Source: Methylococcales bacterium (GTDB lineage: Bacteria; Pseudomonadota; Gammaproteobacteria; Methylococcales; Methylomonadaceae). Taken from it: a stretch of 32,202 nt of DNA. Below, one piece after another: positions 21,672 to 31,115 of the stretch. Position 1 is the stretch's first letter, and each line of letters starts with the position of its first letter. The stretch covers positions 1 to 32,202 of the forward strand of contig JAQTMV010000032.1 of the NCBI GenBank assembly GCA_028714175.1. The letters run 5' to 3'. The position numbers and the translations under genes were made by a program. The notes beneath the pieces were generated by a model. It saw nothing but the letters and a program-made list of their open reading frames with translations. It was not told the origin of the DNA and made no database searches.

Positions 21672-24254
21672 TTACACCATCGCCTTCAGCTTATAAAGCA
21701 ATTCCAGTGCCTGTCTGGGGCTGACATCATCCAGGTTTATTTCTTCAAGCATGTCTATTACCGGATGTGATTCTTTAAATGAAAACAAATCCAGCTGGTT
21801 AACACCTGTTGCGCTTTGTTGCTCATTGTAGGCATGATCTTCCAGATGCCGCAGTTTGGTTTTGGCTTTGTCAATGACGGAACGCGATACACCGGCGAGA
21901 GCAGCGACTTGCAAGCCGTAACTCTGATTGGCCGGGCCGTCTTTAACGGCATGTAAAAAAATAATTTTGTCGCCGTGTTCCATCGCATCCAAATGCACGT
22001 TATGGATGCTTTTCTGTTCATCGGCCAGCGTGGTTAATTCAAAATAATGTGTCGCGAATAGTGTAAAGGCTTTGGTTTCTTTAGCCAGATGATCGGCACA
22101 CGCCCAGGCTAAAGACAAGCCATCAAAAGTACTGGTTCCTCGGCCAATCTCGTCCATTAAAATCAGGCTTTTTGAGGTGGCATTATGCAGAATGTTGGCT
22201 GTCTCCGACATCTCCACCATAAACGTAGAGCGGCCGCTAGCCAAGTCATCAGAGGCGCCAATCCGGGTAAAAATCTTGTCGATAGGGCCGCACACCAAAG
22301 ATTTAGCCGGCACATAACAGCCTATGTGAGCGATTAACACGATGAGTGCCGCCTGGCGCATATAAGTTGATTTACCACCCATATTGGGGCCGGTGATGAT
22401 CAACATGCGGCGCTGGCTGGAAAGCGATAGATCGTTAGGCACAAAAGGAATATCGGATACCTGCTCAATGACCAGATGGCGGCCGCCTTCAATTGTCAGG
22501 CCTGGTTTGTCAATCAGCGTCGGCTGCGACAAGTTCAGCGACTGCGCGCGTTCGGCAAACACAACCAGCACATCCAGTTCAGCGAGAGCGGCTGCGCTCC
22601 GTTGCAGCGGAATCAGTACGGCGGAAATAGAGTTAAGCAATTCTTCGTACAAATACTTTTCAAAGGACAAAGCCTTGTCTTTGGCACTGAGCACCTTGTC
22701 TTCAAACGATTTTAATTCGTCGGTAATATAACGCTCAGCTCCTTTTATGGTCTGTTTGCGGAGGTAATGTGCGGGTACTTTTTCCGCCTGCAAGCGGGAA
22801 ATTTCAATATAATAACCATGGACCCGGTTGTAGTTGACCTTAAGGTTGGTAATGCCGGTTGCAGCTTTTTCTCTGGTTTCCATGTCAAGGAGAAACTGAT
22901 CGGCGTTTTGGCTTAAGTTTCGCAGCTCATCCAGTTCCTGATTGTAGCCTGGTGCAATTACACCGCCGTCACGAATAAGCACCGGTGGATTATCAATGAG
23001 GGCTTGTTGCAGCAGCTTTAATAGCTCCGGCTGTTCGCCGATTTGTTTGCTTAATTGGGCAAGCTGGGGGTTATCGCTGGTCGCAAGCAGCTGTTGTAAT
23101 GCGGGCAACACTGCCAAGGTATTGCGTAATACCAGCAAATCACGGGGACGCGCTGATTTTAAAGCGATACGCGAACTAATTCTTTCAATATCGCCGACTT
23201 GCCGCAGGTGGGTGTGCACATCCTTGTAAAGGCTGCGATCAAGTAACGTATCAACGCAGGCATAACGATTATTAAGAATGCCGTGGTCGCGTAATGGTCT
23301 ATTGATCCAGCGCCTTAAACAGCGACTGCCCATTGCCGTGGCGGTTTTGTCCAATACGCCAAATAGCGTGTATTGAAGTTGCCCCGAAGGATGATAATCC
23401 AGTTCAAGATTGCGGCGGCTGGCAGCATCCAGCAAAATGCTGTCGGCACTGTTTTCGGTGCGGATGCCCTGAATATGAGGTAATGCGCCTTGCTGGGTAT
23501 CTTTAACATAGTGTAGCAAGGCACCCGCGGCAGCAATAGCGGCGGGCAGGTTATCACAGCCAAAGCCTTTTAAATCAAGTGTATTAAATTGCTTTAGTAC
23601 GCTTTGTCTGGCGCTTTCCGGCTCAAAATGCCAGGGTGGTCTTCTGCATAAGCCGAGACGTTTTTTTAAACTTGAAGGCAGCGGCCAGTCTTCACTAAAG
23701 AGCAATTCAGCCGGATTAAGCCTGGCCACTTCGTTGAGTAATTGCTCTTCAGACTCCACCTGTTGCAGGACAAAGCGGCCACTGGTTAAATCCAGACTGG
23801 CAATGCCCTGCTTCGTTCCCAAGCTGGAGCTTGGGAACGAGCACACAGCGACCAGTAAATTATCCTGACGATCTTCAAGCAAGGCCTCATCAGTGACGGT
23901 GCCCGGCGTAACAATACGCACAACTTTGCGCTCGACCGGGCCTTTAGACGTCGCAGGATCACCGATTTGTTCGCAAATGGCCATTGACTCACCGCTTCTT
24001 AATAGTCTGGCAAGATAGCCTTCTGCTGCATGGTAGGGTATGCCGGCCATAGGAATTGGCAATCCTGCCGATTGCCCGCGGCTGGTTAAAGTAATATCCA
24101 GTAATTGCGAAGCTTTTTTAGCATCGTCAAAGAACAGTTCGTAAAAATCCCCCATGCGATAAAATAAAAGTGTGTCGGGGTGATCTGATTTGATGCGCAA
24201 ATATTGCTGCATCATTGGAGTGTGCGGGGTGGCAGGATTTTGTTTTATACTCAT
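21672..24254 (-). CDS. mutS: DNA mismatch repair protein MutS, 860 aa
   Basis: MutS recognises mismatched or looped DNA and recruits MutL using ATP. The mismatch-binding Phe-x-Glu is F37-Y-E39 in [11 protein letters not shown]. Connector and core domains follow. The ATPase carries Walker [10 protein letters not shown] (about 622-630), then [35 protein letters not shown] (Walker B and signature) and FATHYFEL. The length is normal for the family (about 850-870). An oddity lies at about residues 139-147, [11 protein letters not shown], where the DNA is a 26-base palindrome (23814-23839) inserted in frame in the connector domain. The gene is divergent from pncC with 36 bases between start codons. 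Confidence 0.97.
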   Translation of the reverse strand: MSIKQNPATPHTPMMQQYLRIKSDHPDTLLFYRMGDFYELFFDDAKKASQLLDITLTSRGQSAGLPIPMAGIPYHAAEGYLARLLRSGESMAICEQIGDPATSKGPVERKVVRIVTPGTVTDEALLEDRQDNLLVAVCSFPSSSLGTKQGIASLDLTSGRFVLQQVESEEQLLNEVARLNPAELLFSEDWPLPSSLKKRLGLCRRPPWHFEPESARQSVLKQFNTLDLKGFGCDNLPAAIAAAGALLHYVKDTQQGALPHIQGIRTENSADSILLDAASRRNLELDYHPSGQLQYTLFGVLDKTATAMGSRCLRRWINRPLRDHGILNNRYACVDTLLDRSLYKDVHTHLRQVGDIERISSRIALKSARPRDLLVLRNTLAVLPALQQLLATSDNPQLAQLSKQIGEQPELLKLLQQALIDNPPVLIRDGGVIAPGYNQELDELRNLSQNADQFLLDMETREKAATGITNLKVNYNRVHGYYIEISRLQAEKVPAHYLRKQTIKGAERYITDELKSFEDKVLSAKDKALSFEKYLYEELLNSISAVLIPLQRSAAALAELDVLVVFAERAQSLNLSQPTLIDKPGLTIEGGRHLVIEQVSDIPFVPNDLSLSSQRRMLIITGPNMGGKSTYMRQAALIVLIAHIGCYVPAKSLVCGPIDKIFTRIGASDDLASGRSTFMVEMSETANILHNATSKSLILMDEIGRGTSTFDGLSLAWACADHLAKETKAFTLFATHYFELTTLADEQKSIHNVHLDAMEHGDKIIFLHAVKDGPANQSYGLQVAALAGVSRSVIDKAKTKLRHLEDHAYNEQQSATGVNQLDLFSFKESHPVIDMLEEINLDDVSPRQALELLYKLKAMV
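23814..23839. repeat. 26-bp palindromic repeat inside mutS
   Basis: CGTTCCCAAGCT (23814-23825) and AGCTTGGGAACG (23828-23839) are perfect 12-base inverse complements around GG. GTTCCCAAGCTCCAGCTTGG-type elements are dispersed between genes in a range of bacteria. Here the element lies within the mutS coding frame and keeps it open. Confidence 0.85.
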
Positions 24255-24290
24255 GGTTCTATTTTATCTGAAGTCGCACGAGGCCACATC

Positions 24291-24767
24291 ATGGAGAATG
24301 AATTATTTGAACTTGCACAGCAACTGGGTCGATTGTTAGCGTCAAAAGGAAAAAAAATAGCCACCGCCGAGTCATGTACCGGCGGCTGGATTGCGCAAAT
24401 GATTACCGAAGTTCCGGGAAGTTCAGCCTGGTTTGACCGGGGTTTTGTGACTTACAGTAATGCAGCGAAAATGCAAATGCTGGACGTTAAACCGGAGACG
24501 CTGGAAAAATACGGCGCTGTGAGCGCTCAAACGGCGACAGAAATGGTTACTGGCGCATTAGCTCATAGTGATGCAGATTGTGCCATTGCCGTGACTGGCA
24601 TAGCAGGGCCGGATGGCGGTACGGCAAAAAAGCCGGTAGGTACGGTATTTATAGCATGGTTAAACAAAAATCAGGGTATTAAAGTGGTTCAACAAAAATT
24701 AACTGGCAACAGGCACCAAATAAGAGTGCAAACGGTGAAAATTGCTCTTGAGGGGATGAAGTTATGA
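24291..24767 (+). CDS. pncC: Nicotinamide-nucleotide amidohydrolase PncC (CinA C-terminal family), 158 aa
   Basis: PncC deamidates NMN to nicotinate mononucleotide in NAD salvage. I choose ATG 24291, eight or nine bases after GAGG; a longer in-frame extension to 24204 would overlap mutS on the other strand. Key motifs are AESCTGGWIAQMITEVPGSS with the nucleophile-type Ser-Cys-Thr-Gly-Gly, FVTYSNAAKMQMLDV, GAVSAQTATEMV, and AIAVTGIAGPDGGT followed by KPVGTVFIAW. The stand-alone form without the N-terminal CinA/MoCF domain is usual in Gammaproteobacteria. In many relatives recA follows, but here it does not. Confidence 0.93.
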   Translation: MENELFELAQQLGRLLASKGKKIATAESCTGGWIAQMITEVPGSSAWFDRGFVTYSNAAKMQMLDVKPETLEKYGAVSAQTATEMVTGALAHSDADCAIAVTGIAGPDGGTAKKPVGTVFIAWLNKNQGIKVVQQKLTGNRHQIRVQTVKIALEGMKL

Positions 24768-24875
24768 ATAAAAAACTTAACCTGCAATCGTGAGTATGCT
24801 TAATGTGGTGTGAATATTATATATTTGCCGTACTTTCAGATTTAACACAGGGTTAACAGACTGATTTATTAACGA

Positions 24876-25106
24876 TCAGAAGCCAAATTCAGATTCATCA
24901 AAATCTTCAAATTGCTCTTTTAAGCGCTTTTTTTCCCAATAAATTTCAATTTTTCTGCGTGAATCTCTTTTTACCGTTTCTTCTTCAAGACTTTCAGAAA
25001 GTGAAATATAATCGCCACCTTCAAAAATATCATCGTCATCAGTATCGGTTTCTGGATTATTGGATGTGCCGGTTTTAGTCGCTGATTTAGAGGATGTCTT
25101 AGTCAT
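24876..25106 (-). CDS. PA3496-family small acidic protein, 76 aa
   Basis: The product MTKTSSKSATKTGTSNNPET is followed by an acidic run (DTDDDDIFEGGDY) and a helical C-terminus, RRKIEIYWEKKRLKEQFEDF. The R-R-x-I-E-x-Y-x-E-x-x-x-L-x-x-x-x-x-D pattern near the C-terminus is that of PA3496-family proteins, described as putative envelope-integrity factors in Gammaproteobacteria. There is no signal peptide or membrane segment. The N-terminal half is probably disordered. It lies alone between pncC and argG, convergent with the first and divergent from the second. Confidence 0.65.
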   Translation of the reverse strand: MTKTSSKSATKTGTSNNPETDTDDDDIFEGGDYISLSESLEEETVKRDSRRKIEIYWEKKRLKEQFEDFDESEFGF

Positions 25107-25332
25107 TTTTAAACTCTCATTAAAAAACTAATATTAAAATCGTACCATAATGGCAAGTAAAGCAAAAACTATTATAGTAAGGTTGAATTTTAGTTCAAAC
25201 CAGGATTTAGTTCTCATTATTCATGAGTAATTTTTCAAGACAAGCTTGTAATAACCTCACCCGAATTTATATATAGCGCGTTTGCCCTGCTGATGCCTGG
25301 TCATCGCTTCTGCCGAAGAGTTAATTTTCGGG

Positions 25333-25338
25333 TATAAT
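25333..25338 (+). promoter_or_regulatory. Consensus -10 element of the argG promoter
   Basis: TATAAT is a perfect sigma-70 -10 box 33 bases before the argG start. No good -35 is seen at 16-18 bases upstream (CTGCCG or TGCCGA), so the promoter may depend on an activator or on the extended context GGG-TATAAT. No clear ARG box was recognised. Confidence 0.5.
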
Positions 25339-25371
25339 TTTTTAATTTATTACTCGGAGTACCAAGGCGTC

Positions 25372-26586
25372 ATGTCAAAAATCAATAAAGTTGTATTAGC
25401 TTATTCCGGAGGTTTGGATACCTCCGTCATACTTAAATGGTTGCAGGATGTTTATGCCTGCGAAGTTGTTACTTTTACGGCTGATATAGGGCAGGGCGAA
25501 GAAGTAGAACCTGCGCGCGCCAAAGCAAAAGCTGCCGGCATTAAAGATATTTATATTGAAGATTTGCGGGAAGAATTTGCTCGTGATTTTGTTTTTCCTA
25601 TGTTCCGTGCCAATACGGTTTATGAAGGTGAATATCTGTTGGGTACATCGATTGCCCGTCCTCTGATTGCCAAGCGCTTGATTGAAATCGCAAACGAAAC
25701 CGGCGCTATGGCCATTTCCCATGGCGCGACCGGCAAAGGCAACGATCAGGTGCGTTTTGAGCTGGGCGCTTACGCATTACGTCCCGATATACAGATCATC
25801 GCGCCTTGGCGTGAATGGGAGTTGACCTCCAGGCAAACCCTGCTGGCTTATGCTGAAAAACATGGTATTCCGGTCGAAATGAAAAAAGGCAAGGCATCGC
25901 CTTATTCAATGGACGCCAATTTACTGCATATCTCCTATGAGGGCCGTATTCTCGAAGATCCCTGGGCAGAACCTGAAGCAGATATGTGGCGCTGGACTGT
26001 TTCGCCTGAAGCGGCTCCGGATCAAGCGACTTATATAGAATTGACTTATCGGCAGGGCGATATCGTAGCAATCGATGATGTTCCTTATGCGCCTGCCGCC
26101 GTTCTGGAACAATTGAATAACATTGCAGGTAGCAATGGCATCGGCAGGCTGGATATTGTTGAAAATCGCTATGTCGGCATGAAATCGCGCGGCTGTTATG
26201 AAACGCCTGCAGGTACGGTGATGCTGAAAGCGCATCGGGCAATTGAATCATTGACTTTGGACAGGGAAGTGGCGCATTTGAAGGATGAGTTAATGCCGCG
26301 CTACGCATCGTTGATCTATAACGGTTATTGGTGGAGTCCTGAGCGCCTTATGTTGCAAACCATGATTGATGCTTCCCAGGTATCTGTGAATGGTAAAGTC
26401 AGGCTTAAGCTTTATAAAGGCAATGTCATTGTGGTTGGCAGAGCGTCTGCTACCGACAGCCTGTTTGATGAAAGTATTGCCACATTTGAGGATGATGGCG
26501 GCGCCTATAATCAAAAAGATGCCGAAGGTTTTATTAAATTAAACGCTCTGAGAATGCGTATAGCCGCTACCAGGCAACTGCGTTAA
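25372..26586 (+). CDS. argG: Argininosuccinate synthase, 404 aa
   Basis: ArgG joins citrulline and aspartate using ATP in arginine synthesis. The N-terminal ATP-binding motif [15 protein letters not shown] (residues 9-23) is intact, and the family signatures [49 protein letters not shown] and LEDPWAEPE follow in order. The C-terminal arm ([19 protein letters not shown], then [14 protein letters not shown]) is complete. Length is normal for the about-400-residue bacterial type 1 enzyme. GGAG at 25355-25358 and AAGG nearer the start support ATG 25372. Confidence 0.97.
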   Translation: MSKINKVVLAYSGGLDTSVILKWLQDVYACEVVTFTADIGQGEEVEPARAKAKAAGIKDIYIEDLREEFARDFVFPMFRANTVYEGEYLLGTSIARPLIAKRLIEIANETGAMAISHGATGKGNDQVRFELGAYALRPDIQIIAPWREWELTSRQTLLAYAEKHGIPVEMKKGKASPYSMDANLLHISYEGRILEDPWAEPEADMWRWTVSPEAAPDQATYIELTYRQGDIVAIDDVPYAPAAVLEQLNNIAGSNGIGRLDIVENRYVGMKSRGCYETPAGTVMLKAHRAIESLTLDREVAHLKDELMPRYASLIYNGYWWSPERLMLQTMIDASQVSVNGKVRLKLYKGNVIVVGRASATDSLFDESIATFEDDGGAYNQKDAEGFIKLNALRMRIAATRQLR

Positions 26587-26605
26587 TTCAGCCTATAAAA
26601 ACACA

Positions 26606-26669
26606 GGACAAATGTTATTTAGCTTGTATAATGATAAGTTAAGTAGTTCTATAAAAATAACATTTGTCC
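26606..26669. repeat. Perfect 15-bp inverted repeat enclosing a promoter -10
   Basis: GGACAAATGTTATTT (26606-26620) and AAATAACATTTGTCC (26655-26669) are exact inverse complements 34 bases apart. The spacer contains TTGTATAATG with a consensus TATAAT at 26627-26632, an extended -10 about 80 bases before the next gene. The element could be a miniature transposable element that supplies a promoter, an operator pair, or a weak structure after argG. Confidence 0.7.
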
Positions 26670-26712
26670 AACCGGGATGCTTGCCTGTGCCTGGTTTGAG
26701 AGGAAGTGAATA

Positions 26713-27288
26713 ATGAGCGATATGCACAAGACAAAATCAGAGATTGTGGTGCTGCAAACAATACCTTCGCATCAGGGATTGATGAAAGTGAATCGATGGT
26801 TAACGGCTGTGGTTATTTTCCTGATGACAGTTATTGTTATTGCCGGCTTTTTCATGTTCCCTGCTAATGAGGTTACAGATTATAAAAAATCTGAAGTTTA
26901 TGTTGCTGAAATGAATCCGGTATTGTCTGCTGAAGTTAATTCGCTGAAAGGGCAGTTTGTTGGTTTGGTCAGTGGTTCTATTGAAAGTAAGCTTAGAACG
27001 CTGGAGGAGAGTGTTCGCCTCGGCACGGTATCCACCGCATTAGGTACGATTGAAGATTTGAAAAATGATGTAAAAGTGCTGCGTTCTTATTCAGAGCCCG
27101 CTAAAAAAGAGAAAGTAGTCATCGCTAATGAGCAATTAATGCAGGAAATGTCTGAGCTGAAACGCCTTATCTACGTGACGCTTGCTTCTTGCGGGTTAAT
27201 GCTGGCGGCTGTTGCGGGAATCTGGTTTAAAAATCATTATCGCCTGCCGTTTAAAGAAGCCATCACACGCTGTTTAGGCAAAAAATAA
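26713..27288 (+). CDS. Hypothetical protein with two membrane segments, 191 aa
   Basis: ATG 26713 follows GAGAGGAAG. The product has a hydrophilic N-terminus (about 26 residues), a membrane segment LTAVVIFLMTVIVIAGFFMF (about 30-49), a central region of about 100 residues with helical heptad-like stretches (VNSLKGQFVGLVSG, LRTLEESVRLG, IEDLKNDVKVLRSY, LMQEMSELKRLIYV), a second membrane segment YVTLASCGLMLAAVAGIWF (about 153-171), and a basic tail. The central part is therefore probably a periplasmic coiled coil between two helices. I recognise no family. It stands between argG and a bidirectional terminator, downstream of the inverted repeat at 26606-26669. Confidence 0.7.
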   Translation: MSDMHKTKSEIVVLQTIPSHQGLMKVNRWLTAVVIFLMTVIVIAGFFMFPANEVTDYKKSEVYVAEMNPVLSAEVNSLKGQFVGLVSGSIESKLRTLEESVRLGTVSTALGTIEDLKNDVKVLRSYSEPAKKEKVVIANEQLMQEMSELKRLIYVTLASCGLMLAAVAGIWFKNHYRLPFKEAITRCLGKK

Positions 27289-27335
27289 CAGGTGGGCAAG
27301 CCCTTGGGTTGTTCTGATACGATTTTTTTTGACAC

Positions 27336-27377
27336 AAAAAAGCCGCCCCAATCATAGGCTGGGGCGGCTTTTTTTTT
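27336..27377. terminator. Strong bidirectional terminator
   Basis: AAAAAAGCCGCCCCA (27336-27350) pairs perfectly with TGGGGCGGCTTTTTT (27360-27374) around a 9-base loop and continues into more T. A/T runs on both sides let it end the two-TM gene (plus strand) and the converging cytochrome gene (minus strand). Confidence 0.93.
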
Positions 27378-27395
27378 GCGCTTGTTTTATTATTG

Positions 27396-27734
27396 TTATT
27401 TGCTGCTGATATATTTGTACAATGCATCAATGGCCAATTCTTCCGTGTAACCGGCTTTTTCGACTGCTTTGTTCTTCATAATCTCATCCATAGCTTTCGG
27501 CATACCGCCTTTGCCATCTCTTAGAACTTGTTCGAATTTCGCTCTGTCCAGTTGACCTGCTTTAATTAAAGCGGGTAACTGTGGATTTGAAGCGATATCG
27601 TGGCAAGTACCGCAACCGCGGCCAAAAGCACGGTCATAAATTTTTTGCCCGATCTCAAGCTGTTCATCAGCAAGCGCTGATCCACTTAAAGCGATTAAAA
27701 CAATACCTGCTAACGTACCTAGTGATTTTTTCAT
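27396..27734 (-). CDS. Periplasmic mono-haem c-type cytochrome, 112 aa
   Basis: MKKSLGTLAGIVLIALSGSA-LA is a signal peptide, so the mature protein (about 90 residues) is periplasmic. A single haem-attachment motif C41-G-T-C44-H45 (GRGCGTCHDIA) is followed by a candidate distal methionine, M78 in DGKGGMPKAMDEI, giving the usual His/Met ligation of class I cytochromes. The C-terminal helix ELAIDALYKYISSK is typical. It is probably a small electron carrier; partners cannot be named from sequence, and it stands alone. AGAGAGG-type bases just before ATG 27734 support the start. Confidence 0.88.
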   Translation of the reverse strand: MKKSLGTLAGIVLIALSGSALADEQLEIGQKIYDRAFGRGCGTCHDIASNPQLPALIKAGQLDRAKFEQVLRDGKGGMPKAMDEIMKNKAVEKAGYTEELAIDALYKYISSK

Positions 27735-27953
27735 GTTGACCTCTCTTGGTGTTAAAAAAGAACTGTAGTTTTTTTTAGGAATTAATACAGTCCGATTAAA
27801 AGTTAAGCGCTCAAAGGATAGGGAATTTAACGGGAAAATTCAATTGTTTTATTTTTTATTTCTCTTAAACTGCATTATCTTACATTAAGTTATGAGTGCA
27901 ATGAACGACAACTGAACGTTTACGTTATATTATCGGCGCTGCAAGCTGATGAT

Positions 27954-29351
27954 TCAAGCATCAGTATCACTGCTGTGAAACCAGCTCAGTTTGTCATGTA
28001 AAGTGACTACAGTGCCAATAATAATCAAGGTTGGCGGTTTGATATTCGAACCGGCAATGATAACCGGTAATGTTTCCAGCGTGCCGGTAATGACTCGCTG
28101 ATTTGTAGTAGTGCCTTGCTGAATTAAGGCAATAGGCAAGTCTTTGGGACTGCCGTGAGCTATCAAAGAATGGCATATTTTTTCCAGTCCCACCAGTCCC
28201 ATATAAATAACAATGGTTTGATTGGGCGCTGCAAGTTGTGTCCAGTTTAGATTGATAGAATTATCTTTCAGGTGGCCGGTGACGAAAGTGCAGGATTGTG
28301 CATGGTCTCTGTGCGTAAGTGGAATACCTGCATAAGTCGCGCAACCGGAAGCGGCAGTAATGCCTGGGACGACCTGAAAATTGATACCCTGTTGCATTAA
28401 GGTTTCAATTTCCTCACCGCCGCGGCCAAAAATAAAAGGATCGCCGCCTTTTAATCGCACCACCCGTTTCCCCGCTTTTGCCAGGTCTGCAAGCAGGGTA
28501 TTGATGGATTCCTGGGGCAGCGTATGATTTTGCCGTTGCTTGCCCACATAAATTTTTTCCGAGTCCCGGCGTGCCAAATCGAGAATTTCCGGTGAAACCA
28601 GATGGTCATAGACAACAACATCGGCTTGCTGCATCAATCGTAAGGCGCGAAAAGTCAATAAGTCAGGAGCGCCGGGACCTGCTCCTACCAGATAGACTTC
28701 GCCCAGGCTAACACTGTCTTTTTGTTTGTCGAGGGCTTGTACTAATTGTTGCTCGGCTTCCTGCTCATTTCCCGAGAATATCAGTTCGGCAACAGAACCC
28801 TGAAAGATATTTTCCCAGAAAATTTTGCGTTGAGCGGCTTCATTAATGTGTTTTTTAACGTCAATTCTAAATTTTTCTGCAAGATGCGCCAGTCGCCCAT
28901 AGGCGGGAGGGATTATGCTTTCTATCTTGGCCCTGAGTAATCGGGCTAAAACGGGGGCTGCTCCGCCCGAGGATACTGCTGCTATGATGGGCGAGCGATC
29001 GATAATGGCCGGGAAAATGAAACTGCACAACTCAGGATTATCAACCACATTAACAAGTATGTTTTGTTTATCAGCGATTCTGGCAACCAGTTTATTGGTT
29101 TCGGCATTATCGGTAGCTGATACTACCAGCCTAAAGTCACGCAGGTCAGTTGGTGCAAAGGATTTTTGCAGTACAGTCAGTTTGTGATCAATCTGTAAGC
29201 TAGATACGGCAGCACTTATCTCTCTGGCTATCACAGTGATTTTCGCGCCGGCGCGTACAAGCAGTTCGATCTTGCGTGCCGCGATTTCGCCAGCGCCTAC
29301 AACCAGGCACTCTTGCTCTTTGAGATTTACAAAAACTGGAAAATATTCCAT
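27954..29351 (-). CDS. cysG: Sirohaem synthase CysG (methyltransferase, dehydrogenase, ferrochelatase), 465 aa
   Basis: CysG turns uroporphyrinogen III into sirohaem, the cofactor of sulfite and nitrite reductases. I choose ATG 29351 because MEYFPVFVNLKEQECLVVGA matches the family N-terminus; an in-frame ATG 16 codons upstream is possible. The N-terminal dehydrogenase/ferrochelatase part shows NAD-binding VVGAGEIAARK, then VVDNPELCSFIFPAIIDRSP and SSGGAAPVLARLLR. The C-terminal methyltransferase shows EVYLVGAGPGAPDLLTFRAL, VVYDHLVSPEIL, RLKGGDPFIFGRGGEE, VVPGITAASGCATYAGIPLT and THRDHAQSCTFVTGH. All three activities look intact. It is divergent from the TusA-family gene with 77 bases between start codons. 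Confidence 0.95.
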   Translation of the reverse strand: MEYFPVFVNLKEQECLVVGAGEIAARKIELLVRAGAKITVIAREISAAVSSLQIDHKLTVLQKSFAPTDLRDFRLVVSATDNAETNKLVARIADKQNILVNVVDNPELCSFIFPAIIDRSPIIAAVSSGGAAPVLARLLRAKIESIIPPAYGRLAHLAEKFRIDVKKHINEAAQRKIFWENIFQGSVAELIFSGNEQEAEQQLVQALDKQKDSVSLGEVYLVGAGPGAPDLLTFRALRLMQQADVVVYDHLVSPEILDLARRDSEKIYVGKQRQNHTLPQESINTLLADLAKAGKRVVRLKGGDPFIFGRGGEEIETLMQQGINFQVVPGITAASGCATYAGIPLTHRDHAQSCTFVTGHLKDNSINLNWTQLAAPNQTIVIYMGLVGLEKICHSLIAHGSPKDLPIALIQQGTTTNQRVITGTLETLPVIIAGSNIKPPTLIIIGTVVTLHDKLSWFHSSDTDA

Positions 29352-29428
29352 GCTGTCATGATAATTCGTAGATTCATTTGGAAGTGGTATTATAAGCAAT
29401 CTGAAATTTGCTTGAGCAACTAAAAAAT

Positions 29429-29659
29429 ATGATTGAATTTAAACTGGAAGTCGATGCTAGCGGTTTGCTGTGTCCCTTACCGTTGTTGCGTCTGAAAAAA
29501 GCCTTGATGGAAATGTCCAGTGGCGATGTGGTAAAAGTCATCGCCACCGACCCTGCTGCGCATCTGGATTTTGGAGTTTATATCGACCAGGCGGGTCATC
29601 AAATTGTTGAGTTTATAAAACACTCGGATGCCCAGATTTTTTATATAAGGAAGAAGTAA
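29429..29659 (+). CDS. TusA-family sulfur-carrier protein, 76 aa
   Basis: The start is ATG 29429; an in-frame TTG at 29408 would add seven residues without a better ribosome-binding site. The protein has the TusA/YedF/SirA fold with the CPxP motif: DASGLLCPLPLLRLKKALME, where C15 would carry a persulfide. VVKVIATDPAAHLDFGVYID follows, then a final strand QIFYIRKK. Members of this family move sulfur to thiouridine, molybdenum cofactor or sulfur-oxidation enzymes. The neighbour cysG also serves sulfur metabolism. Which acceptor this one serves is unknown. Confidence 0.85.
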   Translation: MIEFKLEVDASGLLCPLPLLRLKKALMEMSSGDVVKVIATDPAAHLDFGVYIDQAGHQIVEFIKHSDAQIFYIRKK

Positions 29660-29673
29660 CCTGCTGCTCAGAC

Positions 29674-30360
29674 CTACTTATGAAAATGATGTGTCGGACA
29701 TCCACCATCCCTTAAGCTAATAATCGGCCAATTAGCTGCCTTGGCGAATTGCTTCAGTTTTTCATCAGGATCAACAGCAACAGGATGATCCACCCTCTTA
29801 AGCAAGGGCAAGTCATTGTGCGAATCACTATAAAACCAGCTGTCCTGCATGGTTTCGCTTGAACTTTTCAACCATTCTTCCAGTAATTTTACCTTGCCTT
29901 CCTGAAAACAGGGAATGCCTTCAAAACCGCCGGTAAATTTACCGTCCACAAACTCGGGCGTCGTTGCCAGTAAATGCTCAATGCCGTAGAGTTCAACAAT
30001 AGGTTTGGTAACAAATCGATTGGTTGCGGTAATGACCAGCAAGGTATCGCCCCGGTCTCTATGTTTGGCTATCAACTGCTGAGCGGGTTGTAGCAAAAGC
30101 GGAGTGATGATGTTTTGGACAAATTGTGCCCGCCACCGATAGAGTTGTTCAGTGTCGTTATTGGCCAAGGGTTGCAGGGAAAAGAGCAGAAACTGGGCAA
30201 TATCCAGCGTACCCTGTTTGTAATCATCGTAGAATTTAGCGTTGGCGCGTTCATAATAATCTTTATCAACAATGCCCTGATCGACAAGAAATTGTCCCCA
30301 TAAGTAATCGCTGTCATCGGCTATCAAGGTATTATCCAAATCAAAAATCGCTAAACTCAC
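29674..30360 (-). CDS. HAD-superfamily (subfamily IB) phosphatase, 228 aa
   Basis: The sequence has the HAD motifs in order: motif [18 protein letters not shown] (nucleophile D7 and acid D9), motif [22 protein letters not shown], a lysine region [13 protein letters not shown], and motif [18 protein letters not shown]. The helical cap after motif I ([20 protein letters not shown]) marks it as the SerB-like IB group, which includes phosphoserine and related phosphatases. The substrate cannot be named. It is divergent from rppH, an arrangement of HAD gene next to rppH that I associate with other Gammaproteobacteria such as Pseudomonas. Confidence 0.87.
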   Translation of the reverse strand: MSLAIFDLDNTLIADDSDYLWGQFLVDQGIVDKDYYERANAKFYDDYKQGTLDIAQFLLFSLQPLANNDTEQLYRWRAQFVQNIITPLLLQPAQQLIAKHRDRGDTLLVITATNRFVTKPIVELYGIEHLLATTPEFVDGKFTGGFEGIPCFQEGKVKLLEEWLKSSSETMQDSWFYSDSHNDLPLLKRVDHPVAVDPDEKLKQFAKAANWPIISLRDGGCPTHHFHK

Positions 30361-30517
30361 ATTAAACCTGTCTGAAGTAATTAAAAGGACTGTATGCTCT
30401 GGTATCTACAGTTTATTTATGGAACAATGGGCTCATTACAAACAATCCGGCCTATCCTGGCAATTTTACCAGTTAGCAATATCAAGATACAGGGCGGATA
30501 AAGACACAGGTTTTAAC

Positions 30518-31060
30518 ATGATAGACTCTAAAGGATACCGGCCCAATGTCGGGATCATCCTTTGCAATGACGAGGGTCGCGTGTTTTGGGCAAAACGGAT
30601 GGGCGTGAACGCATGGCAGTTCCCGCAAGGCGGAATAAATGACGACGAAGACCCTGAAACAGCGATGTATCGAGAATTGTGGGAAGAAACCGGGCTGCAA
30701 CAACAGCATGTGCAAATGCTTGGGCGTACTCGTTATTGGCTGCGTTATCAGCTGCCTGAGCGTTATATACGCAAGAACTCGATGCCTTTATGCATAGGGC
30801 AAAAGCAAATCTGGTATATGTTGAGATTGATAACACCGGATTCAAACGTGCGTTTTGACCACTGCCCTAAACCTGAGTTTGATAGCTGGCGCTGGGTAGA
30901 TTATTGGGAACCGCTTAACGATGTGGTGTATTTTAAGCGCAAGGTTTATCAAAAAGCGATGAGTGAGTTAGGCGCTATTTTGGCTATTGATTCTGTGCCT
31001 GTTAATGCGGCGGGTTATTTAGCGAAAGATATTAAAGGGGTCGGCAAGATTAAAGGCTAA
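30518..31060 (+). CDS. rppH: RNA pyrophosphohydrolase RppH, 180 aa
   Basis: RppH removes pyrophosphate from the 5' end of mRNA and starts its decay. I choose ATG 30518 because [20 protein letters not shown] is the family N-terminus; an in-frame ATG at 30419 would add an unrelated 33-residue extension. The Nudix box is complete: G38 to G59 with E44 and R52-E53-L-W-E56-E57 ([20 protein letters not shown]). [17 protein letters not shown] and the later [20 protein letters not shown] and VYQKAM are also typical. Length fits the 160-180-residue family. Another plausible gene, an inositol-monophosphatase homologue, follows after 55 bases. Confidence 0.95.
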   Translation: MIDSKGYRPNVGIILCNDEGRVFWAKRMGVNAWQFPQGGINDDEDPETAMYRELWEETGLQQQHVQMLGRTRYWLRYQLPERYIRKNSMPLCIGQKQIWYMLRLITPDSNVRFDHCPKPEFDSWRWVDYWEPLNDVVYFKRKVYQKAMSELGAILAIDSVPVNAAGYLAKDIKGVGKIKG

Positions 31061-31115
31061 AAATTCCCTTGCAGTAAATTAAGTTTTTACACCTTAGCTT
31101 ACGAGGTTACGCTAG

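Noticed and set aside
27336..27377. The strong hairpin as a riboswitch or attenuator for the cytochrome gene
   Set aside because: It lies between two convergent genes with A and T runs on both sides, the usual form of a bidirectional terminator.
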